A DNA stretch of 64,000 bases from Colletes latitarsis (taxonomy: Eukaryota > Arthropoda > Insecta > Hymenoptera > Colletidae): contig NC_135134.1 in NCBI RefSeq assembly GCF_051014445.1, forward strand, positions 21,579,672 to 21,643,671, written 5' to 3'. The position numbers were made by a program, and so were the translations under genes. How positions within the stretch are numbered: the stretch's first letter is position 1; each line of letters opens with the position of its first letter. The notes beneath the pieces were generated by a model. The model made no database searches, had not been told where the DNA came from, and was given only the letters and a program-made list of their open reading frames with translations. Of this stretch, positions 1 through 11,678 are shown in pieces.

Positions 1-38
1 TACAAACCTGAAAAGCCCCAGGATCTGGCGATTCAAGT

Positions 39-56
39 ATGCGAAAAATGCGAAAG
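39..56. repeat. 9-bp direct duplication inside the monomer (representative)
   Basis: The units atgcgaaaa and atgcgaaag are adjacent and differ by one base. The pair is among the most conserved parts of nearly every monomer. Length variants occur here: gcaaaaatgcg with a base lost (about 23,665, 52,185, 55,181) and gcgaaatagtgcg with a base gained. Confidence 0.8.
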
Positions 57-1611
57 TATGAGCTAGATTATGGCAAATACAAGACCTAACCCAGACATAA
101 CCGGCGTTATCCTATAAAATATTAATCGCAACCTGGTTTAATTGACTGTTTCAGTGCGGTACCACATTGGTACGTGATCTTATCCAGAAAAAGACCAAGG
201 ATCTGGCCAACAAGTATGCGAAAATGCGAAAGCTTGAGCCAGATTATTGCAAATACCAGACCTAACACAAACCTAACCGGCGTTATCCCCTAAAATATTA
301 ATCACAACCAGGTTGAAATGACTGTTTCGGCGTGGTACCACTTACTCCGTGATCCAAACCAGGAAGAACACAGGATCTGACCAACAAGTATGCGAAAAAT
401 CCGAAAGTATGGGACAGATTGTTACAAATACCAGACCTAACACAAACCTATACGGTGTTATCCTCTAAAGAATTGATCAAATCCTGGTTTGATTGACGGT
501 TTCAGTGTGATACCACATTACTACCTGATTCAAATCAGTAAAAGCCCAGGATCCGGCCAACAAGAATGAGAAAAATGTGAAAGTATGAGCTAGATGATGG
601 CAAATACCAGACCTAACCCAGGCATAACCGGCGTTCCCCTCTAAAATATTAATCGGAATCAGGTTTTATTGACTATTTCAGTGTGGTGCCACTTTACTAC
701 GTGATCCAAACCAGAAAAATGACAGGATCTGGCCAACAAGTATGCGAAAGATGCGAAAGTATGAGCCAGATGATTGCAAATACCAGACCTAACACAAACC
801 TAACCGGCGTTATCCTCTAAAATATTAGTCGGAACAAGGTTTAATTGACTGTTTCAGTGTGGTACCACTTTACTACGTGATTCTAACCAGAGAAAGCCCA
901 GGATATGGCCATTCAAGTATGCGAAAAATGCGAAAGTATGAGCTAGATAATGGCAAATACCACACTTAACCCTGACCTAACCGGTGTTATCCTCTAAAAT
1001 ATTCGTCGAATCTAGGTTGAGTTAACCATTTCAGTGTGGCACCACATTAATACGTGACCCTAACGAGAAAAGTACCCAGGATCTGGCCAAAAGTACGCGA
1101 ATTATGCGAACCTATGAGGCAGATGATTGCAAATGCCAGACGTAACCCAGACCTACCCGGTGATGTCCTGTAAAATATTCATCGAATCCAGGTTGAATTG
1201 ACTATTTCAGTGTGGTACCACTTTCATACGTGATCCTAACCAGAAAAAAAACCAGGATCTGGCCAAAAAGTATGCGAAAAATGCGAAAGTATGAGCCAGA
1301 TGATTACAAATACCAGACCCAACCCAGAGATAACCGGCGTTATCCTGTAATATATTAATCGGAACCAGGTTTAATTGACTGTTTCGGTGTGGTACCACAT
1401 TAATACGCGATCCTAACCAGAAAAAAACCCAGGATCTGGCCAACATGTATGAGAAAAATGCGTAAGTATGTGCTAGATGATGCCAAATACCAGACCTAAC
1501 AGAGACATAACCGGCGTTATCCTCCAAAATATTACTCGCAACCACGCTTAATTGACTGATTCTGTGTGCTACCACATTAGTACGTTATACAAACCTGAAA
1601 AAGTCCAGGAT

Positions 1612-2118
1612 CTGGCCATTCAAGTATGCGCAAAATGCGTAAGTATGTGCTAGATGATGGCAAATACCAGACCTAACACAGACATAACCGGCGCTTATCC
1701 TCCAAAATATTACTCGGAACCAGGTTTAATTGACTGATACAGTGTGGTACCACATTACTACGTGATTCAAATCAGAAAAAGCCCAGGATCTGGCCAACAA
1801 GTATGCGAAAAATGCGAAAGTATGAGCAGATGATTACAAATACCAGACGTAACCCAGACCTAACCGGTGTGATCATCTAAAATATTAATCGCAACCAGGT
1901 TGAAATGACTGTTTCGGTGGGGTACCACATTACTGCGTGATCCAAATCAGAAGAAGCCCAGAATCTGGCCAACAAGTATGCGAAAAATGCGAAAGTATGA
2001 GCCAGATGTTTGCAAATACCAGACCTAACCCAGACATAACCAGCGTTATCCTCTAAAATGTTAATCGCAATCAGGTTTAGTTGACTGTTTCAGTGTGGTA
2101 CCACATTACTACGTGATT
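1612..2118. repeat. 7-monomer repeat, copy 1 (left zone)
   Basis: This segment is repeated 1,232 bases downstream (7 x 176). Shared private marks include ggcgcttatcctcc at 1,690 and 2,922, and the rare tgttaatcgcaatcagg at about 2,069 and 3,301. Positions about 1,848-1,915 do not follow the partner copy. They match about 2,728-2,795 instead, which gives a mosaic. Confidence 0.75.
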
Positions 2119-2400
2119 TAAATCAGAAAAACTCCAGGATCTGGCCAACAAGTATACCAAAAATGCGAAAGTATGAGCAGATGATTACAAATACCAGACC
2201 TAACCCAGACATAACCGGGGTTATCCCCAGAAATATTAATCACAACCAGGTTTAAATGACTGTTTCGGCGTGGTACCACATTACTGCGTGATCCAAATCA
2301 GAAGAAGCCCAGGATCTGGCCAACAAGTATGCGAAAAATGCGAAAGTATGAGCCAGATGTTTGCAAATACCAGACCTAACCCAGACATAACCAGCGTTAT

Positions 2401-2736
2401 CCTATAAAATATTAATCGCAACCAGGTTTAATTGACAGTTAAAGTGTGGTACCACATTACTACGTGATTCAAATCAGAAAAACCCCAGGATCTGGCCAAC
2501 AAGTATACCAAAAATGCGAAAGTATGACCATGATGATTAGAAATACCAGACGTAACCCAGACATAACTGGCGTTATCCTATAAAATATTAATCGCAACCA
2601 GGTTTAATTGACAGTTAAAGTGTGGTACCACATTACTACGTGATTCAAATCAGAAAAACCCCAGGATCTGGCCAACAAGTATACCAAAAATGCGAAAGTA
2701 TGACCATGATGATTAGAAATACCAGACGTAACCCAG
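2401..2736. repeat. Two adjacent nearly identical monomers
   Basis: Positions 2,401-2,576 and 2,577-2,736 are nearly identical. They share the unusual marks gacagttaaagtgtgg, aagtataccaaaaatg and gtatgaccatgatgattag. This points to a recent single-monomer duplication in an otherwise divergent zone. Confidence 0.8.
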
Positions 2737-2843
2737 ACCTAACCGGTGTGATCATCTAAAATATTAATCGCAACCAGGTTGAAATGACTGTTTCGGTGGG
2801 GTACCACATTACTAAGCGGTCCAATCCAAAAAAAGCCCGGGAT

Positions 2844-3350
2844 ATGGCCATTCAAGTATGCGAAAAATGCGTAAGTATGTGCTAGATGATGGCAAATACC
2901 AGACCTAACACAGACATAACCGGCGCTTATCCTCCAAAATATTACTCGGAACCAGGTTTAATTGACTGATACAGTGTGGTACCACATTACTACGTGATTC
3001 AAATCAGAAAAAGCCCAGGATCTGGCCAACAAGTATGCGAAAAATGCGAAAGTATGAGCAGATGATTACAAATACCAGACCTAACCCAGACATAACCGGG
3101 GTTATCCCCAGAAATATTAATCACAACCAGGTTTAAATGACTGTTTCGGCGTGGTACCACATTACTGCGTGATCCAAATCAGAAGAAGCCCAGGATCTGG
3201 CCAACAAGTATGCGAAAAATGCGAAAGTATGAGCCAGATGTTTGCAAATACCAGACCTAACCCAGACATAACCAGCGTTATCCTCTAAAATGTTAATCGC
3301 AATCAGGTTTAGTTGACTGTTTCAGTGTGGTACCACATTACTACGTGATC
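2844..3350. repeat. 7-monomer repeat, copy 2 (left zone)
   Basis: Partner of 1,612-2,118 at an offset of 1,232 bases. The internal stretch of about 3,080-3,147 (gttatccccagaaat type) replaces the sequence found in copy 1 and matches about 2,200-2,270, so the two copies differ by a short swapped tract. Homology ends near 3,350, where the downstream flank changes. Confidence 0.75.
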
Positions 3351-3359
3351 CTAACGAGA

Positions 3360-4206
3360 GAAAAACCCAGGATCTGGCCATTCAAGTATGCGAAAAATGC
3401 GAAAGTATGAGCTAGATGGTGGCGAATACCAGACCTAACCCTGACATAACCGGCGTTATCCTATAAAATATTAATCGCAACCAGGTTTAATTGACTGTTT
3501 TAGTGTGGTACCACATTACTACGTGATCCTAACCAGAGGAAACCCAGGATCTGGCCAACAAGTATGCGAAAAATGCGAAAGTATGAGCCAGATGATTACA
3601 AATACCAGACCTAACCCAGAGATAACCGGCGTTATCCTCTAAAATATTAATCGGAACCAGGTTTAATTGACTGTTTCGGTGTGGTACCACATTTCTATGT
3701 GATCCAAACCTGAAAAGGCCCAGGATCTGGCCATTCAAGAATGAGAAAAATGCGAAGGTATGAGCAGATGATTGCAAATACCAGACCTAACCCAGACATA
3801 ACCGGGGTTATCCTCTAAAATATTAATCGCAATCAGGTTTAATTGACTGTTTCAGTGTGGTACCACATTACTACGTGATCCTAACCAGAGGAAACCCAGG
3901 ATCTGGCCAACAAGAATGCGAAAAATGCGAAAGTATGAGGCAGATGATTGCAAATACCAGACCTAACCCAGGCATAATCTGTGTAATCCTCTAAATTATT
4001 AATCGCAACCGGGATTAATTGACCGTTTCAGTGTGGTACCTCTTTACTACGTGATCCAAACCAGAAAAACCCAGGATCTGGCCATTCAAGTATGCGAAAA
4101 ATGCGAAAGTATGAGCTAGATGGTGGCGAATACCAGACCTAACCCTGACATAACCGGCGTTATCCTATAAAATATTAATCGCAACCAGGTTTAATTGACT
4201 GTTTCA
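3360..4206. repeat. 4-monomer spaced duplication (704 bp)
   Basis: A block of about 145 bases with the private mark gatggtggcgaataccag is seen at about 3,360-3,507 and again at about 4,064-4,206, an offset of 704 bases (4 x 176). The intervening monomers are not duplicated. Confidence 0.65.
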
Positions 4207-5639
4207 TAGTGGTACCAGATTGATACGTGATCTTATCCAGAAAAAGACCATGGATCTGGCCAACAAGTATGCCAAAAATGCGAAAGTATGTGGAAGATGA
4301 TTGCAAATTACCAGACGTAACCCAGACCTAACTGGTGTTATCCTCTAAAATATTCATCGCAACCAGGTTGAAATGACTGTTTCGGTGGGGTACCACATTA
4401 CTACGTGATCCAATCCAAAAAAAGCCCGGGATATGGCCATTCAATTATGCGAAAAATGCGAAAGTATCAGCTAGATGATTGCTAATACCAGACGTAACCC
4501 ACGACCTAACCGGTATTGTCCTCTAAAATATTAATCGCAACCAGGTTTAAATGACGGTTTCGGTGTGGTACCACATTAATACGTGATCCAAACCAGGAAA
4601 AACACAGGATCTGACCATCAAGTATGCGAAAGATGTGAAAGTATGAGCCTGATGATTGCAAATACCAGAACTAACCCAGACATAACCAGCGTTATCCTCT
4701 AAAATATTAATCGGAACAAGGTTTAATTGACCGTTCCAGTGTGCTACCCCTTTACTACGTGATCCAAACCAGAAAAAGGACAGGATCTGGCCATTCAAGT
4801 ATGCGAAAAATGCGAAAGTATGAGGCAGATTATTGCAAATACCAGACGTATCCCAGACCTAACCGGTATTATCCTCTAAAATATTAATCGCAACCAGGTT
4901 GAAATGACTGTTTCGGTGTGGTACCACATTAATACGTGATCCTAACCAGAAATAAACCAAGGATCTGGCCAACAAGTATGCGAAAAATGCGAAAGTATGA
5001 GCTAGATGATGGCAAATAGCAAACCTAACCCAGACCTCACCGGTGTTATCCTCTAAAATACTGATCGAATCTAGGTTTAATTGACTATTTCAGTGTGGCA
5101 CCACATTAATACGTGATCCTGACCAGAAAAAACCCAGGATCTGACCAACAAGTATGCGAAAAATGCGAAAGTATGAGCCAGATGATTGCAAATACCAGAA
5201 CTAACCCAGACATAACCGGTGTTATCCTCTAAAATATTTATCGCAACCAGGTTGAAATGACTGTTTCGGTGGGATACCACATTACTACGTGATCCAAACC
5301 AGAAAAAACCCAGGATCTGACCAACAAGTATGCGAAAAATGCGAAAGTATGACCCAGATTATTGCAAATACCAGACCTAACACAAACCTAACCGGCATTA
5401 TCCTCTAAATTATTAATCGCAACCAGGTTCAATTGACTGTTTCAGTGTGGTACCACTTTACTACGTGATCCAAGCCAGGAAAAACACAGGATCTGACCAA
5501 CAAGTATGCGAAAAATGCGAAAGTATGAGCCTGATGTTTTCAAATACCAGACCTAACCCAGATTTAACCGGCGTTATCCTATAAAATAATAATCGCAACC
5601 AGGTTTAATTGACTGTTTAAGTGTGGTATCACATTGATA

Positions 5640-7130
5640 CGTGATCTTATCCAGAAAAAGACCTAGGATCTGGCCAACAAGTATACGAAAAATTCGAAAG
5701 TATGAGCTAGGTGATGGCAAATACCAAATCTAACCCGGACCTCACCGGTGTTATCCTCTAAAATACTGATCGAATCTCGGTTGAATTGACAATTTCAGTA
5801 TGGCACCACATTAATACGTGATCCTAACCAGAAAAAAAACCAGGATCTGTCCAACAAGTATGCGAAAAATGCGAAAGTATGAGGTAGATGACAGCAAATA
5901 CCATAACTAACCCAGACATAACCGGCGTTATCCTATAAAATATTAATCGCACCCAGGTTTAATTGACGGTTTCAGTGTGGTACCACAGTACTACGTTATT
6001 CAAATCAGAAAAAGCGCAGGATCTGGCCAACAAGTATACCAAAAATGCGAATGTATGAGGAAGATGATTGCAAATACCAGACGTAACCCAGACGTAACCG
6101 GTGTTATCCTCTAAAATATTGATCGAACCCAGGTTGATTTGACTATTTCAATGTGGTACCACTTTAATACGTGATTCTAACCAGACAGAAGCCCAGGATC
6201 TGGCCAACAAGTATGCGAAAGATGCGAAAGTATGAGCCAGATGATTGCAAATACCATAACTAACCCAGACCTAACCAGCGTTATCCTCTAAAATATTAAT
6301 CGGAACGAGGTTTAATTGACTGTGTTAGTGTTGTACCACTTTACTACGTGATCCCAACCAGAAAAAGGACAGGATCTGGCCATTCAAGTATGCGAAAAAT
6401 GCGAAAGTATGAGGCAGATTATTGCAAATACCAGACGCAACCCAGACCTTACCGGTATTATCCTCCAAAATATTAATCGCAACCAGGTTGAAATGACTGT
6501 TTCGGTTTGGTACCACATTACTACGTGATCCGAACCAGAAAAAACCCAGGATCTGACCAACAAGTATGCGAAAAATGTGAAAGTATGAGGCAGATGATTG
6601 CAAATACCAGACCTAACCCAGACCTAACCGTTGTTATCCTCTATTGTCTTGATCAAATCCATGTTTAATTGACTGTTTCGCTGTGGTACCACATTAATAC
6701 GTGATCCTAACCAGAAAAAAACCCAGGATCTGGCCAACAAGTATGCGAAAAATGCGAAAGTATGAGCCAGATGTTTTCAAATACCAGACCTGACCCAGAT
6801 GTAACCTGCGTTATCCTATAAAATATTAATCGCAACCAGGTTGAATTGACTGTTTCAGTGTGGTACCACATCGATACGTGATCTTATCCAGAAAAAGACC
6901 AAGGATCTGGCCAACAAGTACGCGAAAAATTCGAAAGTATGAGCTAGATGATGGCAAATACCAAACCTAACCCAGACCTCACCGGTGTTATCCTCTAAAA
7001 TACTGATCGAATCTCGGTTGAATTGACAATTTCAGTGTGGCACCACATTAATACGCGATCCTAACCAGAAAAAAAACTAGGATCTGCCCAACAAGTATGC
7101 GAAAAATGCGAAAGTATGAGGTAGATGACT
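5640..7130. repeat. Eroded 7-monomer repeat (offset 1,237 bp)
   Basis: The stretch around 5,640-5,870 recurs at about 6,877-7,107. It carries gtgatcttatccag, aaaattcgaaagtatgagc, aatactgatcgaatctcgg and gacaatttcagt. Several substitutions separate the copies, so this is older than the large duplications farther right. Confidence 0.65.
6608..6629. repeat. 11-bp perfect direct duplication inside the monomer (representative)
   Basis: Two adjacent copies of cagacctaacc. In most monomers the second copy reads cagacataacc, and in right-zone monomers the junction is often ccgagacataacc, so the duplication is decayed. The intact form is commonest in the left zone. Confidence 0.75.
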
Positions 7131-7410
7131 GCATATACCAGACGTAACCCAGATATAACCGGTGTTATCCTCTATAGTCTTAATCAAATCCAGGTTTAAT
7201 TGACTGTTTCGGTGTGGTACCACATTACTACGCGATCCAAATCAGAAAAGGCCCAGGATATGGCCATTCAAGTATGCGAAAAATGCGAAAGTATGAGCTA
7301 GATGATGGCAAATACCATACCTAACCCATACCTCACCGGTGTTATCCTCTAAAAGACTGATCGAATCTAGGTTGAATTGACTATTTCAGTGTGGCACCAC
7401 ATTAATACGT

Positions 7411-7955
7411 GATCCTGACCAGAAAAAACCCAGGATCTGACCAACAAGTATGCGAAAAATGCGAAAGTATGACCCAGATTATTGCAAATACCAGACCAAA
7501 CACAAACCTAACCGGCGTTATCCTCTAAATTATTAATCGCAACCAGGTTGAAATGACTGTTTCGGTGGGATACCACATTACTACGTGATACAAACCAGAA
7601 AAAACCCAGGATCTGACCAACAAGTATGCGAAAAATGCGAAAGTATGAGCCAGATGATTGCAAATACCAAACCTAACACAAACCTATACGGTGTTATCCT
7701 CTAAAGCATTGATCAAATCCTGGTTTAATTGACTGTTTCGGTTGGGTACCACTTTACTACGTGATCCAAGCCAGGAAAAACACAGGATCTGAGCAACAAG
7801 TATGCGAAAAATGCGAAAGTATGAGCCAGATGTTTTCAAATACCAGACCTATCCTAGATTTAACCCACGTTATCCTATAAAATAATAATCGCAACCAGGT
7901 TTGGTTGACTGTTTAAGTGTGGTATCACATTGGTACGTGATCTTATCCAGAAATA
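7411..7955. repeat. 6-monomer repeat, copy 1 (offset 1,059 bp)
   Basis: Matches 8,470-9,014 with few differences. Shared unusual marks are tcggtgggataccac, cctatacggtgttatcc with aagcattgatcaaatcc, and ccaggaaaaacacagg followed by gagcaacaag. The offset of 1,059 is six monomers plus about 3 bases. Confidence 0.75.
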
Positions 7956-8469
7956 AACCAAGGATCTGGCCATCAAGTATGCGAAAAATGCGTAAGTATG
8001 TGCTAGATGATGGCAAATATCAAACCTAACCCATACCTCACCGGTGTTATCCTCCAAAAGACTGATCGAATCTAGGTTGAATTGACTATTTCAGTGTGGC
8101 ACCACATTAATACGTGATCCTGACCACAAAAAACCCAGGATCTGACCAACAAGTATGCGAAAAATGCGAAAGTATGACCCAGAATATTGCAAATACCAGA
8201 CCAAACACAAACCTAACCGGCGTTATCCTCTAAATTATTAATCGCAACCAGGTTGAAATGACTGTTTCGGTGTGGAACCACATTTCTACGTGATCCAAAC
8301 CTGAAAAAGCCCAGGATCTGGTCATTCAAGTATGCAAAAATTGCGAAAGTATGAGGCAGATTATTGCAAATACCAGACGTAACCCAGACCTAACCGGAAT
8401 TATCCTCTAAAATATTAATCGCAACCAGGTTGAAATGACTGTTTCGGTAGGATACCACATTACTACGTG

Positions 8470-9014
8470 ATCCTAACCAGAAAAAAACCCAGGATCTGAC
8501 CAACAAGTATGCGAAAAATGCGAAAGTATGACCCAGATTATTGCAAATACCAGACCTAACACAAACCTAACCGGCGTTATCCTCTAAATTATTAATCGCA
8601 ACCAGGTTGAAATGACTGTTTCGGTGGGATACCACATTACTACGTGATACAAACCAGAAAAAACCCGGGATCTGACCAACAAGTATGCGAAAAATGCGAA
8701 AGTATGAGCCAGATGATTGCAAATACCAGACCTAACACAAACCTATACGGTGTTATCCTCTAAAGCATTGATCAAATCCTGGTTTAATTGACTGTTTCGG
8801 TGGGGTACCACTTTACTACGTGATCCAAGCCAGGAAAAACACAGGATCTGAGCAACAAGTATGCGAAAAATGCGAAAGTATGAGCCAGATGTTTTCAAAT
8901 ACCAGACCTAACCTAGACTTAACCCGCGTTATCCTATAAAATAATAATCGCATCCAGGTTTGATTGACTGTTTAAGTGTGGTATCACATTGGTACGTGAT
9001 CTTATCCAGAAAAA
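8470..9014. repeat. 6-monomer repeat, copy 2
   Basis: Downstream partner of 7,411-7,955. This copy lies inside the larger 35-monomer duplication, so it is found a third time at about 14,640-15,184. Confidence 0.75.
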
Positions 9015-11663
9015 GACCAAGGATCTGGCCAACAAGTATGCGAAAAATTCGAAAGTATGAGGTAGATGATGGCAAATACCAAACCTAACCCAGACCTCAC
9101 CGGTGTTATCCACTACAATACTGATCGAATCTAGATTGAATTGACTATTTCAGTATGGCACCACATTAATACGTGATCCTAACCAGAAAAAAAACCAGGA
9201 TCTGGCCAACAAGAATGAGAAAAATGCGAAAGCATGAGCCAGATGATTACAAATACCAGACCTAACCCAGAGATAACCGGCGTTATCCTCTAAATTATTA
9301 ATCGCAACCAGGTTGAAATGACTGTTTCGGTGTGGAACCACATTTCTACGTGATCCAAACCTGAAAAAGCCCAGGATCTGGCCATTCAAGTATGCAAAAA
9401 TTGCGAAAGTATGAGGCAGATTATTGCAAATACCAGACGTAACCCAGACCTAACCGGAATTATCCTCTAAAATATTAATCGCAACCATGTTGAAATGACT
9501 GTTTCGGTGGGGTAGCTGTTTAATACGTGATCCAAGCCAGAAGAAGGACAGGATCTGGCCATTCAAGTATGCGAAAAATGCGAAAGTATGAGCTAGATGA
9601 TGGCAAATACCAGACGCAACCCTGACCTAACCGGTGTTATCCTCTAAAATATTGATCGAACCCTGGTTGAATTGGCTATTTCAGTGTGGTACCAGTTTAA
9701 TACGTGATCCTAACCAGAAAAAAACCCAGGATCTGGCCAACAAGTATGCGAAGGATGCGAAAGTATGAGGCAGATGATTGCAAATACAAGAACTAACCCA
9801 AACATAACCAGCGTTATTCTCTAAAATATTAATCGGAACAAGGTTTATTTGCCGGTTTCAGTGTGGTACCACTTTACTACGTGATCCAAACCAGAAAAAG
9901 GACAGTATCTGGCCATTCAAGTATGCAAAGAATGCGAAAGTATGTGCTAGATGATGGCAAATACCAGACGCAACCCAGATCTAACCGGTTCCATCCTCCA
10001 AAATATTGATCGAATCCAGGCTGAATTGACTATTTCAATGTGGCACCCCACAAATACGTGATCCTAAGCACAAAAAAACCCAGGATCTGGTCATTCAAGT
10101 ATGCGAAAAATGCGATTGTATGAGCTAGATCAGGGCAAATACCAGAACTAACCCAGACATAACCAGCGTTATCCTCTAAAATATTAATCGGAACAAGGTT
10201 TAATTGACTGTTTTAGTGTTGTACCACTTTACTACGTGATCCAAACCAGAAAACACCCAGGATTTGACCAACAACTATGCGAAAAATGCGAAAGTATGAG
10301 GCAGATGATTGCAAATACCAGACCTAACACAAACCTAATCGGTGTTATCCTCTAAAGTCTTGAACAATCCAGGTTTAATTGACTGTTTCGGTGTGGTACC
10401 ACATTACTACGCGATCTCAATCAAAAAAGGCCCAGGATCTGGACATTCAAGTATGCGAAAAATGTGAAAGTATGAGCCTGATGATTGCAAATACCAGAAC
10501 TACCCTAGACATAACAGGCGTTATCCTATTAAATATTAATCGCAACCATGTTGAAATGACTGTTTCGGTGGGGTACCAGTTTAATACGTGATCCAAACCA
10601 GAAGAAGGACAGGATCTGGCCATTCAAGTTTGCGAAAAATGCGATTGTATGAGCTAGATGAGGGCAAATACCAGAACTACCCCAGACATAACAGGCGTTA
10701 TCCTATAAAATATTAATCGCAACTAGGTTTAAATGACTGTTTCGGCGTGGTACGACATTACTACGTGATCCAAACCAGGAAAAACACAGGATCTGACCAA
10801 CAAGTATGCGAAAAATGCGAAAGTATGAGCCAGATGATTGCAAATACCAGACCTAACACAAACCCATACGGTGTTATCCTCTAAAGCATTGATCAAATCC
10901 TGGTTTGATTGACGGTTTCAGTGTGGTACCACGTTACTACGTGATTCAAATCAGAAAAAGTCCAGGATCTGGCCAACAAGTATGCGAAAAATGCGAAAGT
11001 ATGAGGAAGATGATTGCAAATACCAGACGTAACCCAGACCTAACCGGTGTTATCCTCTAAAATATTAATCGGAACCAGGTTTAATTGACTGTTTCGGTGT
11101 GGTACCACATTACTACGTTATCCACTCCAGAAAAAGGCTAGGATCTGGCCAACAAGTATGCGAAAAATGCGAACGTACGAGTCAGATGAGAGCAAATCCC
11201 AGACCTAACCCAGACCTATCCGGTGTTATCTCCTAAAACATTAATCGGAAACAGGTTTAGCTGACTGTTTCAGTGTGGTACCACCTTACTACGTGATCCA
11301 AACCAGAAAAGGGCCAGGATCTGGCCATTGAGGTATGCTAAGAGTTCGAAGGTATGAGCCAGATGAAGGAAAATCCTAGACCTACCCGAGACATAACCGG
11401 CGTTATCCTCTAAAATACTATTCGGAACCAGCTTCTATTGACTGTTGCAGTGTGGTACCGCATTACTACGTGATACAAACCAGAAAAAGGTCAGGATCTG
11501 GCCAACAAGTATGCGAAAAATGCGAAAGTACGAACCAGATGAGGGCAAATACCAGACCTAACCGAGACATAACCGGCGTTATCCTCTAAAGTATTAATCA
11601 ATCCAGGTTTAATTGACTGTTTCAGTGTGGTCCCACATTACTACTTGGTCCTAGCCAGAAAAA

Positions 11664-11678
11664 GGCCAGGATCTGGCC
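11664..11678. other. 15-bp dyad symmetry with 3-base centre (representative)
   Basis: Six-base arms ggccag and ctggcc flank the centre gat. Another example is 28,570-28,584. It is present only in monomers with aaaaaggccagg. Monomers with agcccagg keep just the inner four-base arms. It lies about 40 bases after the ggtacc palindrome position. Confidence 0.7.

Larger units (their letters stand above)
1..11140. repeat. Left zone: divergent, older-style satellite monomers
   Basis: Monomers here mostly carry gtatgag after the atgcgaaa pair, gatgattgcaaatacc or gatgatggcaaatacc, and many private substitutions and 1-5 base indels. Neighbouring units differ at many positions. Repeat multiples of 4, 6 and 7 monomers are detectable but eroded and mosaic. 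Satellite arrays commonly show older, less homogenised monomers at their edges, so this side may face the array border; that is inference. The first monomer of the other style (gtacgag, gatgagagcaaatccc) begins near 11,170. Confidence 0.8.

Noticed and set aside
6601..6640. Telomere-like cctaaccc stretches
   Set aside because: Only one or two degenerate copies per monomer as part of the cagacctaacc duplication. There is no run of perfect telomeric repeats.
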